From Myxococcus stipitatus (lineage in GTDB: Bacteria > Myxococcota > Myxococcia > Myxococcales > Myxococcaceae): a DNA stretch of 64,000 nucleotides. The DNA is taken from assembly GCF_038561935.1 (NCBI RefSeq), contig NZ_CP102770.1:1116001-1180000 (forward strand), read 5' to 3'. The notes beneath the pieces were generated by a model. The model was not told where the DNA came from. It searched no databases and worked only from the letters and a program-made list of their open reading frames with translations. Each line of letters begins with the position of its first letter. The first letter of the stretch is position 1. A program made the position numbers and the translations under genes. This document shows positions 27,500 to 35,479 of the stretch, piece after piece.

Positions 27500-28419
27500 G
27501 CACCTCGCGAGTCATTCCGATGCCGCCGAGTGAGGCGGGGGCGTATCGCTGGTTCTACGCGGATGTCTCGGCGGGGCCGTTCAGCGCGGTGTGCATCTTC
27601 ATGTTGGGCTCGCTGTTCTCACCGCGCTACTCGGTGGCCGCGAGGCGCGGCGGGGGGCCGATGGAGCACTGCGCGGTGAACTTCGCGCTCTACCACGAGG
27701 GGGGGCGTCGCCTCTGGGTGCTGAGCGAGTACCCCCAGGCGGAGGTGGTGGAGGGGAAGCAGCTTCGCATCGGCCGCTCGACGCTGAGCTATGGGGAGGA
27801 CGGCGCGGTGCGGATGGAGGTGGCGGACTGGACGGCGCCGTGGGGGCGGCCCGTCAGCGCGCGGCTCACGCTGGAGCCGCTGACGCCGTCGGGGGAGGTG
27901 GTGCGGCTCATGCCGGGGCTGCCGCACTACTGGCAGGCGGTGGCGCCGCGTGCCCGGGCGCGGCTGGAGGTGCCCTCGTTGGGGGTGAAGGAGGAAGGGC
28001 TCGGCTACCACGACACGAACCACGGCGATGAGCTGCTGGGGGAGCGGCTCGCGGGGTGGCACTGGACGCGGACGCATCATCGAGAGGCGACGGTGGTGGA
28101 CTACCACCTGCCGGATGGCGTGGAGCCGCTGCGGATGGTGGCGCGCGAGGAGGGGGTGTGGTGTGGCTGCGGTTCGGAGCCGCCGCTGCGCTCCACCGTC
28201 ATCACGGGCTGGGGGCTGCGCGTGCCCTCGCAACTCCAGACGGGCAACGTGGTGGTGGGGGAGGGGCGCCTGCTCGAGTCGTCGCCCTTCTATGCGCGCA
28301 TGGAGGCGCGGCAGGACTCGCTGGACTGCATGGGCGAGGTCGCGGACTTCCGCCGCTTCCACTCACCCTTCATCCGCTGGATGGCGCACTTCCGCACGCG
28401 CATGGGGACGGCGGCATGA
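27496..28419 (+). CDS. crtC: Acyclic carotenoid 1,2-hydratase (hydroxyneurosporene synthase)
   Basis: A 307-residue protein of the CrtC family, which adds water across the terminal double bond of acyclic carotenoids. Typical lipocalin-like stretches are visible: YRWFYADVSAGPFSAVCIFMLGSLFS at the N-terminus (a family hallmark when read in two parts), FALYHEGGRRLWVLSE and GYHDTNHGDELLGERL with conserved His/Asp residues. The hydroxyl introduced is the attachment point used for glycosylation in myxobacterial carotenoids. It overlaps crtIa and the glycosyltransferase by 4 bases each. Confidence 0.88.
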   Translation: MSTSRVIPMPPSEAGAYRWFYADVSAGPFSAVCIFMLGSLFSPRYSVAARRGGGPMEHCAVNFALYHEGGRRLWVLSEYPQAEVVEGKQLRIGRSTLSYGEDGAVRMEVADWTAPWGRPVSARLTLEPLTPSGEVVRLMPGLPHYWQAVAPRARARLEVPSLGVKEEGLGYHDTNHGDELLGERLAGWHWTRTHHREATVVDYHLPDGVEPLRMVAREEGVWCGCGSEPPLRSTVITGWGLRVPSQLQTGNVVVGEGRLLESSPFYARMEARQDSLDCMGEVADFRRFHSPFIRWMAHFRTRMGTAA

Positions 28420-29564
28420 GCGCACTGACCAACGGGGGGCCTGGCTGGGGGCTCGTCGGCGTCGCCTGGGCCGTGCTCGCCATGGGCTTCAGCGCCGTGG
28501 CGCTCTTTCGCCTCGGGCGCCTGCGACGCGCGCACGTCCCGCTGGGCACCCGGCCCGCCGTGCTGCTGTTGCGCCCCGTCGATGCACCGACGGCTCGCGA
28601 GCTGGAGAACCTCACGCGGCCCATCGACTACGCGGGGCCGCTGGAGCAGGTGGTCGTGTCGCCCTATCGGCCTCGACTCCCTCCAGGCGTGAGCTGGCTG
28701 CCGAGCGACCCTCCCGCTCCCAACCGCAAGGTGGGGCACCTGCTCTACGCATTGGAGGCCCTGCCCGTGGGCTCGCGGGTCGTGCTGGCGGTGGACGCGG
28801 ATGTCGCCGTCACGGGCGCTCTCGTGGAGGGGCTCGTGGCCCCGCTGCTTCAAGGCGCGGCGCTGAGCACCGCGGCCCCGACGCCCATCGATGCGCATGA
28901 CGGCGCGGGCCGAGCCATGGCGGGTCTCCTCCGCTACACGCACCACAGCTTCCTCGCGCTCCAGGTGATGAGCGCGGGCGCGAAGGCCATCTGTGGCAAG
29001 GCCCTGGGCGTGTCCCCCACGGCGATGGAGGAGCTGAAGCACTTGTCCGACCACATCGGCGAGGACCTGGAGCTGTCGAAGCGTCTGCACGCGCGAGGAC
29101 TCCAGGTCGCGCTGAGCACCGTGCCCGCGTGGGTTCCCCTCGGAACCGTGCGCACGTGGGACGTGCCGCTGTCCCGCTTCACGCGCTGGATGCGCGTGCT
29201 GGCCAGCCACCGCCCCGCGCTGTTCCCCACCGTGCCGCTGCTGTTCACGCCCACGGTGCCGCTGGTTCTGCTGGCCGCGCTCCTGGGCTCGCCCCTGTTG
29301 TCGCTCGCGGTGACGGTGCTCGTGGGCCTGCGTGTCCTGCTGGCCCTGCGGCTCGACGCGCTGAGCGCGCCGCATGAAGAAGCGTCGCGTGGGCGGAGCC
29401 GCGCGATGACGGACTGGCTGCTGGGAGAGCTGCTGCTCCTCGCGGCCTTCGGGGTTTCACTGGGGCGGCAGGGCACGGTGACGTGGCGCGGGCACACGTA
29501 CGCGTTGCTGCCTGGAGGCCGGATGGTACGGGTGTGGCCGGAGCTGAACGGAGGACCGGGATGA
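28416..29564 (+). CDS. Membrane glycosyltransferase family 2-like protein in the crt operon
   Basis: A 382-residue protein with an N-terminal transmembrane segment (about 8-28), a GT-A catalytic domain (about 43-260) and two or three C-terminal membrane helices (about 270-315 and 345-360). The domain shows GTRPAVLLLRPVDAPT at the start, the AVDADVAVTG motif that carries the metal-binding DxD, and a GEDLELSKRLHARG segment like the ED acidic motif of ceramide glucosyltransferase-like GT2 enzymes. It probably glycosylates the hydroxyl made by CrtC, as myxobacterial carotenoids are glycosides; the sugar cannot be predicted. Coupled by ATGA to crtC and to crtYc. Confidence 0.78.
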   Translation: MSALTNGGPGWGLVGVAWAVLAMGFSAVALFRLGRLRRAHVPLGTRPAVLLLRPVDAPTARELENLTRPIDYAGPLEQVVVSPYRPRLPPGVSWLPSDPPAPNRKVGHLLYALEALPVGSRVVLAVDADVAVTGALVEGLVAPLLQGAALSTAAPTPIDAHDGAGRAMAGLLRYTHHSFLALQVMSAGAKAICGKALGVSPTAMEELKHLSDHIGEDLELSKRLHARGLQVALSTVPAWVPLGTVRTWDVPLSRFTRWMRVLASHRPALFPTVPLLFTPTVPLVLLAALLGSPLLSLAVTVLVGLRVLLALRLDALSAPHEEASRGRSRAMTDWLLGELLLLAAFGVSLGRQGTVTWRGHTYALLPGGRMVRVWPELNGGPG

Positions 29565-29929
29565 CTTACGCGCGATTTCTAGGGCTGTTCGTCTTGCTGC
29601 CCATTCTCTTCCAACTCTGGCGCTACCGGCGCACCTTCACCCCGCGCACCCTGGCGCCGATGGGCCTGTTGCTGGTGGTCGTCTACGCGGCGACGTCGCC
29701 CTGGGACAACCTGGCGGTGAAGTGGGGCCTCTGGGGCTTCGATGCACACCGCATCTGGGGCATCAAGCTGGGCTACCTGCCGCTCGAGGAGTATCTCTTC
29801 TTCGGCCTCCAGACCTTGCTCGTGGGGCTGTGGGCGCGGGCGCGACTGGCTCGCGCCCTGGCGCCGAAGGAACCCGCCGTCTCCGTCGTGCCGAGCCCCG
29901 TGCTGGCCCCTCGCGAGGTGTCGTCATGA
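29561..29929 (+). CDS. crtYc: Lycopene cyclase subunit CrtYc
   Basis: A 122-residue membrane protein with three hydrophobic segments and the conserved PLEEYLFF motif (about residues 70-77) of the heterodimeric lycopene cyclase family. Together with CrtYd it converts an end of lycopene into a beta ring. The start ATG is inside the ATGA overlap with the glycosyltransferase stop, and its stop overlaps the crtYd start. The C-terminal 20 residues are Pro/Val-rich and outside the conserved fold. Confidence 0.9.
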   Translation: MTYARFLGLFVLLPILFQLWRYRRTFTPRTLAPMGLLLVVVYAATSPWDNLAVKWGLWGFDAHRIWGIKLGYLPLEEYLFFGLQTLLVGLWARARLARALAPKEPAVSVVPSPVLAPREVSS

Positions 29930-30285
29930 TGGAGACGCGCTGGGCCTATCTCATCCACCTGTTGGCGTGGACGCTGCCCGTCATCCTCTTCCAGCTGTGG
30001 ATGCTGGTGCGCCACTACCAGGAGCGCTCGGGCGCCGTGCTGCGCGCGGTGCTGCCTCCCGCCTTCATCGTGGGCCTGTACCTCGCGGTGGCCGACCACC
30101 TGGCCATCACCACGGGCATCTGGAACTTCGGTGACGGCCTGCACCTGGGCATCTACCTGGGCGTGGTGCCGCTGGAGGAGGTCATCTTCTTCCTGGTGAC
30201 CAGCGTGCTGGTGTCCCTGGGCCTGGCCCTCTTCACGGGACTGGTGGAGCTCCTGGCGAAGCGGTCGGAGGCTCGCGCCCCGTGA
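29926..30285 (+). CDS. crtYd: Lycopene cyclase subunit CrtYd
   Basis: A 119-residue membrane protein with three predicted helices and the second PLEEVIFF motif (about residues 83-90). CrtYc and CrtYd are similar to each other and are fused in fungal-type cyclases; here they are separate polypeptides. An ATG at 29926 or the adjacent ATG at 29929 can start it; the first overlaps the crtYc stop. The stop overlaps the acyltransferase GTG by 4 bases. Confidence 0.9.
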   Translation: MMETRWAYLIHLLAWTLPVILFQLWMLVRHYQERSGAVLRAVLPPAFIVGLYLAVADHLAITTGIWNFGDGLHLGIYLGVVPLEEVIFFLVTSVLVSLGLALFTGLVELLAKRSEARAP

Positions 30286-30959
30286 TTCCCGCGGCCAAGG
30301 GGGGGCCCTTCGGGTGGATGCTCGACGCGTACATCGGGCGGAAGTTCCGCTCGGCGTTTCGCGGGCTCTGGGTGCGCGGGGAGCTTCCCGCGCCAGGGCC
30401 CGGGCGGCTCGTGTACTTGAATCACACCAACTGGTGGGACGGCTTCATGCTGCACCAGCTCTCACACGTCGCGGGCTGGGATGGCTATTGCCTGATGGAG
30501 GAGGAGAACCTCCGCCGCTACCGCTTCCTCGCGCGCATCGGCGCCTTCAGCATCCGCCGCAAGGACCCTCGCTCCTCCGTGGAGTCACTGCGCTACGCAC
30601 GCGAGCTGCTCCGCCGTCCGCGCTCGGCGCTGTATGTCTTTCCCGAGGGAGAGCACCGCCCCCCGGGCGAGCTGCCCCTGCGGATGGAGCGCGGCGTGGA
30701 GCTGCTCGGGCGGGTGTCTCGCGTGGAGTGTGTGCCCATCGCCGTGCGCTACACCTTCTTCGAGCATGAGCGCCCGGACGTGCTGCTGGAAGTAGGGACG
30801 CCGCATCCTCCCGGCCCGCTGTCCGTCTACCAGTCCGGCCTGGAGTCGGTGGTGCGCAGGCTCCTGGCCGCGACGACGCTGGACGGCTTCACGCTCAAGG
30901 TCTCCGGCGCGCGCGGTGTCGCCGAGCGATGGGACACCGTCCGAGGGATGTCGCCATGA
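30282..30959 (+). CDS. PlsC-like acyltransferase
   Basis: A 225-residue lysophospholipid-acyltransferase-like protein: the catalytic motif is NHTNWWD (an NHxxxxD version of HX4D), followed by FPEGEHRPPG (the FPEG motif that binds the phosphate or acceptor). It has no signal peptide; the N-terminal helix may contact the membrane. In the carotenoid operon its likely task is attaching a fatty acid to the sugar of the carotenoid glycoside, since esterified carotenoids are characteristic of Myxococcus; phospholipid acylation is the alternative. The GTG at 30282 is set by the GTGA overlap. The stop overlaps the carA start. Confidence 0.82.
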   Translation: MIPAAKGGPFGWMLDAYIGRKFRSAFRGLWVRGELPAPGPGRLVYLNHTNWWDGFMLHQLSHVAGWDGYCLMEEENLRRYRFLARIGAFSIRRKDPRSSVESLRYARELLRRPRSALYVFPEGEHRPPGELPLRMERGVELLGRVSRVECVPIAVRYTFFEHERPDVLLEVGTPHPPGPLSVYQSGLESVVRRLLAATTLDGFTLKVSGARGVAERWDTVRGMSP

Positions 30960-31822
30960 TGGTCCGCATCCGCACCATGGCCCGACTCACGGGCATCCGA
31001 GAGGCGACGCTGCGCGCGTGGGAGCGGCGCTACGGCTTTCCTCGTCCCTCCCGCCTGGAGGGCAACAACTACCGCGTCTACTCCCGCGAAGAGGTGGAGT
31101 CCGTGCGCCGCGTCGCCCGGCTCGTCCAGCGGGATGGGCTGGCGGTGAGCGACGCCATCGCCCAGGTGGAGAACGCGTCGCTGGATGTGCCGCCCGGCAT
31201 GGACCGGCTCACGGCGCGCTTCTGGCCCGCAGCGCGGTTGATGGACACCGAGGAGATGTCGCGGGTGCTGACGACCGCCCGGGAGTCGCTCGACGTGGAC
31301 ACGTACTGCGACGAGTTCCTCCTCCCGCTGCTGCGCGAGATGAGCTCCTGGCTGGACATCGCCCGGGAGCACCTGGCGTCGGCCCTGGTCCGCCATCGGC
31401 TGTGGCAGGTGCTGTTGAGCGTGGAGAGCCCGGCCCTGGGTCCTCGCGCACTCCTGGCGTGCCCCCCTGGGGACTTCCACGAGGGCGGACTTCTGGGCCT
31501 GGGCGTCCACCTCAAGCGCAAGGGCTGGCGCGTGACGATGCTCGGGGCGGACACTCCCGCTGACGCGCTGCGTGCCGCCTGTGCGCAGGTGTCTCCGGAC
31601 CTGGTGGCGCTGTCCTTCGTGCAGAGCCGCGAGCGGGCGGAATTTCAATCCCTGCTGGAAGAGGTGCTACGGGCCTGTTCGCCCGTGCCCGTCGCGCTCG
31701 GGGGCCCGGCCGCGCGCCAGCACCTGCTGACCACCTTCAACACGGGGGCTCAGTACGCCGAGTCCGCCGAGGAGATGATTGCCCTGTGGAATCAGGCGCG
31801 ATGCGCGCAGAATCGCCCCTGA
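30956..31822 (+). CDS. carA: Transcriptional repressor CarA (MerR HTH plus B12-binding-like domain)
   Basis: A 288-residue protein. The N-terminal MerR-type winged helix (about 1-75) has MARLTGIREATLRAWERRYGF and the NYRVYSREEV wing; the C-terminal half (about 95-288) is a cobalamin-binding-like domain with the DxHxxG motif (Asp173, His175, Gly178). The light-sensing Wx9EH motif of CarH is not intact: here Trp132 is followed after only five residues by Glu138-His139, and no His follows the Trp. This agrees with M. xanthus CarA acting without B12. It represses the operon promoter, presumably at the repeat array at 22281-22319. The start at 30956 overlaps the acyltransferase stop (ATGA) with GAGGG 8 bases upstream. 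Confidence 0.9.
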   Translation: MMVRIRTMARLTGIREATLRAWERRYGFPRPSRLEGNNYRVYSREEVESVRRVARLVQRDGLAVSDAIAQVENASLDVPPGMDRLTARFWPAARLMDTEEMSRVLTTARESLDVDTYCDEFLLPLLREMSSWLDIAREHLASALVRHRLWQVLLSVESPALGPRALLACPPGDFHEGGLLGLGVHLKRKGWRVTMLGADTPADALRAACAQVSPDLVALSFVQSRERAEFQSLLEEVLRACSPVPVALGGPAARQHLLTTFNTGAQYAESAEEMIALWNQARCAQNRP

Positions 31823-31832
31823 CCTCATCCCC

Positions 31833-32735
31833 ATGGCCGAGCGCACCTACCGAATCCACGTAGCGGCGGAGCTGTCAGGTGTTCGGGTGGAGCTCATCCG
31901 CGCCTGGGAGCGTCGCTACGGAGTCCTTCAGCCGTTGAGAACCCCCGCGGGCTACCGCGTCTACACGGAGCGGGACGTGGCCGTGCTCAAGCGGCTGAAG
32001 AAGCTGACGGATGAGGGCGTGGCCATCAGCGAGGCCGCGAAGCTCCTCCCGCAGCTGCTCTCGGAGCTGACCGCCACGCCCGCGGCGAACGGCGATGTGC
32101 ACGGCTCCGCCGCGGCGCTGACCTTCTGGCGGGACGCGGCGCTGATGGCCGCGGAGGCGTATGACCAGGGCGGCGTGTCCACGGTGGTGGATGACGTGCT
32201 GTCCGCGCTGCCTCCGCTCAAGGCCTTCGAGGGAGTGCTCGCTCCGCTCCAGCGCGAGGTCGGCGAGCGATGGCACCAGGGCGAGCTGTCGGTGGCGCAG
32301 GAGCACCTGGTGACGCAGGTGGTGCGCGCGCGGCTGGTGAGCCTGCTGCACTCGGCCCCCGAGGGCGGACGGCGCCACGCGGTGCTCGCGTGTTTCCCGG
32401 ACGAGGAGCACGAGCTGGGGCTCCTGGGCGTGGCGCTGCGCCTGCGGCACGCGGGCTTCCGGGTGACGTTGTTGGGGCAGCGCGTGCCGGCGGGAGACCT
32501 GGGGCGCGCGGTGGCGAGTCTGCGGCCGGAGCTCTTGGGGCTGTCCGCCGTCACCGACTCCGGCAAGGACGTCTTTCGCGACACGCTCTCCCAGCTCATG
32601 CGCGCGCTGCCGGCGGACCTCTCCGTCTGGGTGGGCGGCGCGGCGGCGGTGGCTCACGCGGACACCGTCACCCGCCTGGGCGCGCGGCTGTTCAGCGACG
32701 AGCGGGATTGGGAGCGCTTGCTGGCGGGGGAGTGA
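31833..32735 (+). CDS. carH: B12-dependent photoreceptor repressor CarH
   Basis: A 300-residue protein paralogous to CarA. The MerR HTH (about 1-75) is followed by a helical cap and cobalamin domain with every residue expected for a light sensor: Trp147-His148, then Glu157-His158 giving the Wx9EH motif, and the ExHxxG loop (Glu191, His193, Gly196). His193 is the expected lower axial ligand of adenosylcobalamin. By homology to M. xanthus and Thermus CarH it binds AdoCbl in the dark, forms tetramers and represses; light breaks the Co-C bond and releases DNA. It begins 10 bases after the carA stop without a clear SD. Its last 44 bases overlap the gene on the opposite strand. Confidence 0.92.
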   Translation: MAERTYRIHVAAELSGVRVELIRAWERRYGVLQPLRTPAGYRVYTERDVAVLKRLKKLTDEGVAISEAAKLLPQLLSELTATPAANGDVHGSAAALTFWRDAALMAAEAYDQGGVSTVVDDVLSALPPLKAFEGVLAPLQREVGERWHQGELSVAQEHLVTQVVRARLVSLLHSAPEGGRRHAVLACFPDEEHELGLLGVALRLRHAGFRVTLLGQRVPAGDLGRAVASLRPELLGLSAVTDSGKDVFRDTLSQLMRALPADLSVWVGGAAAVAHADTVTRLGARLFSDERDWERLLAGE

Positions 32736-33777
32736 GGGGGCCGCGCACGCGCTCGAGGAGGGCGATGCGTCCCGAGTCCCCGACGGCCCAGACGCGTCCG
32801 CCTCCGGCCCCGGAGCGGGACGACGCGACGGCGTGAAAGCCCAGCGGCCCCAGCGGTATCCAGCTCCGCGCGCCATCCACCGACAGCTCCGAGCCCGAAG
32901 GGCCCACGGTGACGAGCGTGGGCCCCGGAGCGCCGTGCACCAGGGCGATGCCGGAGCGGTAGCCCGCGGGACGCGTGCGCGGCGCGCTCCACGTCTTGCC
33001 GCCATCGAACGTGACGGCCAGGTTGCCCGTCGGGTCGGAGTGTCGTTGGTGGTTGCCACCCACGGCGATGCCCTGCTGCTCACTCCAGAAGAGCAGCGAG
33101 AAGACGCCGCCGCCGTCGCCCGTGGCCAGGGGTGTCCTGGCCGCGCTCCAGGACATGCCTCCGTCCGTGGTGCGCAGGACGCGCGCCGCGGCGCCTCCCA
33201 TGCCGAACCACGCGTGCTGGGTGCCTCGCGTGGCGATGCTCGTGCCGCTGGCGGCGAAGCCCGCTTCACCAGGGAGCGCGGGCGGAAACGCGGTGGCGGG
33301 GAGCGGCGTCCAGGTGGCGCCGCCGTCCGACGTGGCCACGACGAGGAACCGGCCCTCCACCGGGTCGCTGAAGGCGAGCCCCCGGCGCTCGTCCCAGAAG
33401 GCCATGCCGTCGAAGAACGCGCCCGCGGTGGTGTTGGTGAACTGGAGCGTCCAGCTCTTTCCCCCATCCACCGTCTTGTAGATGCGGGACCTGGTCCCCT
33501 CGCCGATGGAGAGCAGGTAGGCCGTCGTGTCGCTGAAGGCGTCCACGTCCCGGAAGTCCAGCTCCTCGGCTCCCGGGACGGTGCCCGCCTTCCACGTCTG
33601 GCCTCCGTCCGTGGTCAGGACGAAGGTCCCCTTGTCTCCGCTCGCCCAGGCCACGCGCGGGTTGACGGCGCTGATGCCTCGGAGCCGCACGGTGGTGTGG
33701 CTCGTCTGTTCCTTCCACGCCATGCTGGAGCTGCCCAGCGACAGCAGCACCGCCAGCCCCATCGCTCCCACCATCAT
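32692..33777 (-). CDS. Exported BNR/YCF48-like beta-propeller protein
   Basis: A 361-residue protein with an N-terminal signal-like segment (GAMGLAVLLSLG) and repeated Asp-box/BNR motifs: TTDGGQTWKAG, TVDGGKSWTLQ, TSDGGATWTPL, TTDGGMSWSAA, TFDGGKTWSAP and SVDGARSWIPL. Each marks a blade of a six- or seven-bladed propeller like the plant YCF48/photosystem II assembly factor family. It probably binds something in the envelope; no catalytic site is visible. The SD GGAGGAGG is in the hairpin immediately upstream. Its 3' end overlaps the carH 3' end by 44 bp, convergent. Confidence 0.85.
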   Translation of the reverse strand: MMVGAMGLAVLLSLGSSSMAWKEQTSHTTVRLRGISAVNPRVAWASGDKGTFVLTTDGGQTWKAGTVPGAEELDFRDVDAFSDTTAYLLSIGEGTRSRIYKTVDGGKSWTLQFTNTTAGAFFDGMAFWDERRGLAFSDPVEGRFLVVATSDGGATWTPLPATAFPPALPGEAGFAASGTSIATRGTQHAWFGMGGAAARVLRTTDGGMSWSAARTPLATGDGGGVFSLLFWSEQQGIAVGGNHQRHSDPTGNLAVTFDGGKTWSAPRTRPAGYRSGIALVHGAPGPTLVTVGPSGSELSVDGARSWIPLGPLGFHAVASSRSGAGGGRVWAVGDSGRIALLERVRGPLTPPPASAPNPARR

Positions 33778-33781
33778 CGTG

Positions 33782-33804
33782 CCTCCTCCCGAGAGGGGAG
33801 GAGG
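33782..33804 (-). promoter_or_regulatory. Hairpin combining SD sequestration and possible attenuation
   Basis: Reading leftward, CCTCCTCCC (33804-33796) pairs with GGGAGGAGG (33790-33782), which is also the SD for the gene starting at 33777. The upstream ADYC gene stops at 33812-33810, close enough for its ribosome to open the stem. It could be a terminator, but no T-run follows. Confidence 0.6.
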
Positions 33805-33809
33805 GTAGC

Positions 33810-35297
33810 TCAGGGCTGGGGGAGCTGGTTGGACTTGGACTCGTTGAAGACGATGCTCTGGTAGTACTGCTTGGCTTCCTGCGCGGAGTCGCAGATTTCA
33901 GCGCACCGGGGCATCGTGGGGTAGAGGCGGCAGTCGTTGGTGATGTTCCCGTTCTGGTCGTACTTGGGCGCGTTCAGCTGCACGCACGGCGCCTCCAGGT
34001 GCTGCCACCGCCAGTGGCTCAGGCACGCGGGGCCCTCGGGCCTCCAGCCCGCCTCGAAGGTCATGTCCGCCGGAGGAGGAGACTGGGGCGCGGGGATGAT
34101 GCTGGGGTTCATGCTGTCCCAGGGCCGGATTTTCGTGCCGTCCTGGGTGAAGGACGTGCCGTTGCCGCAGTAGTCCGCGCGAGCCATGCGGGTGCAGGCC
34201 CAGTGCGCCATCGTCACGCCGCCGGACTGGGTGCCGTCCAGCCAGGGCTTGTAGCCCCAGCGGTAGCACTTGGCGAGCACGCCCGGGTCACACGCGAAGG
34301 TGAAGTGCTCGGTGCTCTCGGAGCGGTTGCCCGCGCTGGAGAACGTCCCCGACAGCGGCGCGGCCCAGCCCCAGCCCACGTTGGGGTCCACGCCCGTCGT
34401 GCACAGGTCCACGCTGGGGGCGCCCGTGGTGGGCGGCGGGCGGACCTTCACGCGGTAGAGGAACGTCTCGCCGCTGTCGTCCCAGATGCCCGGCGACTCC
34501 GGGATGGTGATGGTGTTGGCGTTGCGCGCGTCCACGATTTCGAGCGTGGTGTTGAAGTAGAGCTCGCTCTGCCTCCGCGCGCCCATCCGCGCTCCGATGA
34601 GCTGCGCTCCACGCAGGCGCTTCGCCTTGGCGGGGAAGACCGGCGCGGTGAGCGTCCTCACGGGCGCGCTCCACTGGGTCTGGCTGGAGGCCATGGGCGC
34701 GTCGAGCACCGTGTAGATGCCGCTTGCGGGGCAGGTGAAGGTGACCTTGGGGCAATAGATGGCGCACTCGAGGGGGCTGCCGGGCGTCGGCACGCCGTGG
34801 CCCAGGTAGCCCGGGCCCTGGTGCTCACAGGGCTTCTCGTCCGCGCAGACGCGCAGGATGGGCTTGCCCGAGCAGCTCCCGGTGGTGCCCGAGCAGGTTC
34901 CGGTGGAGAGCGTCACCTGCGTGCCGGGGGTACACACGCCCTGGCCCGCGACGGTGAAGCCACAGCTGCGCTCCGGGCCGCTGGTGGGCAGGAGGCAGGC
35001 GGCGAGGCTGGGCGTGGTCCCCTGCACCTGCAACGTCATGTCGGCTTCGAGCGTTCCGCGGTGCAGCAGGAGCTTCGCCGCGCGGCGGTTGCCGTCGTAC
35101 ATCACGGCGGCATCCGCGTACCGGATGGCCTCCACCGAGGTGCCGTGGAGCTGGGTGCCCTGGGAGTGGGAGTCGTCGCCTTCGATGGAGGCGGCCTGGG
35201 ACTCCATCTCGGCCGCGGTGTCCTCGGGGACGGGGCCACAGGCGAGGAGGAGGGAGAAGCACAGACTCGATGACAGCAGTCGGGACAGGGTTCTCAT
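33810..35297 (-). CDS. ADYC-domain lipoprotein
   Basis: A 495-residue protein with signal peptide and lipobox LLAC (Cys20). It has many cysteines (about 20) after Cys20, spaced as in secreted disulfide-rich proteins. A C-terminal segment with ARADYCGNGTSFTQDG contains the namesake A-D-Y-C motif of the myxobacterial ADYC domain, preceded by CYRWGYKPWLDGTQ and followed by a Trp/Cys-rich end. Function unknown. The ATG at 35297 is preferred: GAGG lies 8 bases upstream and the resulting N-terminus is a canonical lipoprotein signal. The upstream spacer holds the palindromic element at 35430-35463. It ends 33 bases before the beta-propeller gene and may be cotranscribed with it. Confidence 0.78.
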   Translation of the reverse strand: MRTLSRLLSSSLCFSLLLACGPVPEDTAAEMESQAASIEGDDSHSQGTQLHGTSVEAIRYADAAVMYDGNRRAAKLLLHRGTLEADMTLQVQGTTPSLAACLLPTSGPERSCGFTVAGQGVCTPGTQVTLSTGTCSGTTGSCSGKPILRVCADEKPCEHQGPGYLGHGVPTPGSPLECAIYCPKVTFTCPASGIYTVLDAPMASSQTQWSAPVRTLTAPVFPAKAKRLRGAQLIGARMGARRQSELYFNTTLEIVDARNANTITIPESPGIWDDSGETFLYRVKVRPPPTTGAPSVDLCTTGVDPNVGWGWAAPLSGTFSSAGNRSESTEHFTFACDPGVLAKCYRWGYKPWLDGTQSGGVTMAHWACTRMARADYCGNGTSFTQDGTKIRPWDSMNPSIIPAPQSPPPADMTFEAGWRPEGPACLSHWRWQHLEAPCVQLNAPKYDQNGNITNDCRLYPTMPRCAEICDSAQEAKQYYQSIVFNESKSNQLPQP

Positions 35298-35429
35298 GCG
35301 AAGGACCTCGGGTTTCATTCGACTCATTCGGGAGCGTGTAGAGCATCCCGCGTGCCATGGGGATGTCCGGAGATACCTGGGGGACGGCAAGGTTGGCGCA
35401 CCGGAGGGGGGGCAAAGCGGCGGCGGTTA

Positions 35430-35463
35430 CCGGCAAGACTTGCCGGTCCGGCTGAAGTTGCCG
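35430..35463. repeat. Palindromic promoter-region element, copy A
   Basis: A 17-bp perfect palindrome CCGGCAAGACTTGCCGG (35430-35446), followed by a conserved half-element GAAGTTGCCG (35454-35463). It lies about 135-165 bases upstream of the ADYC lipoprotein start and closely matches the copy at 42963-42995. Confidence 0.65.
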
Positions 35464-35479
35464 TCCACGAGGCGGTTTT

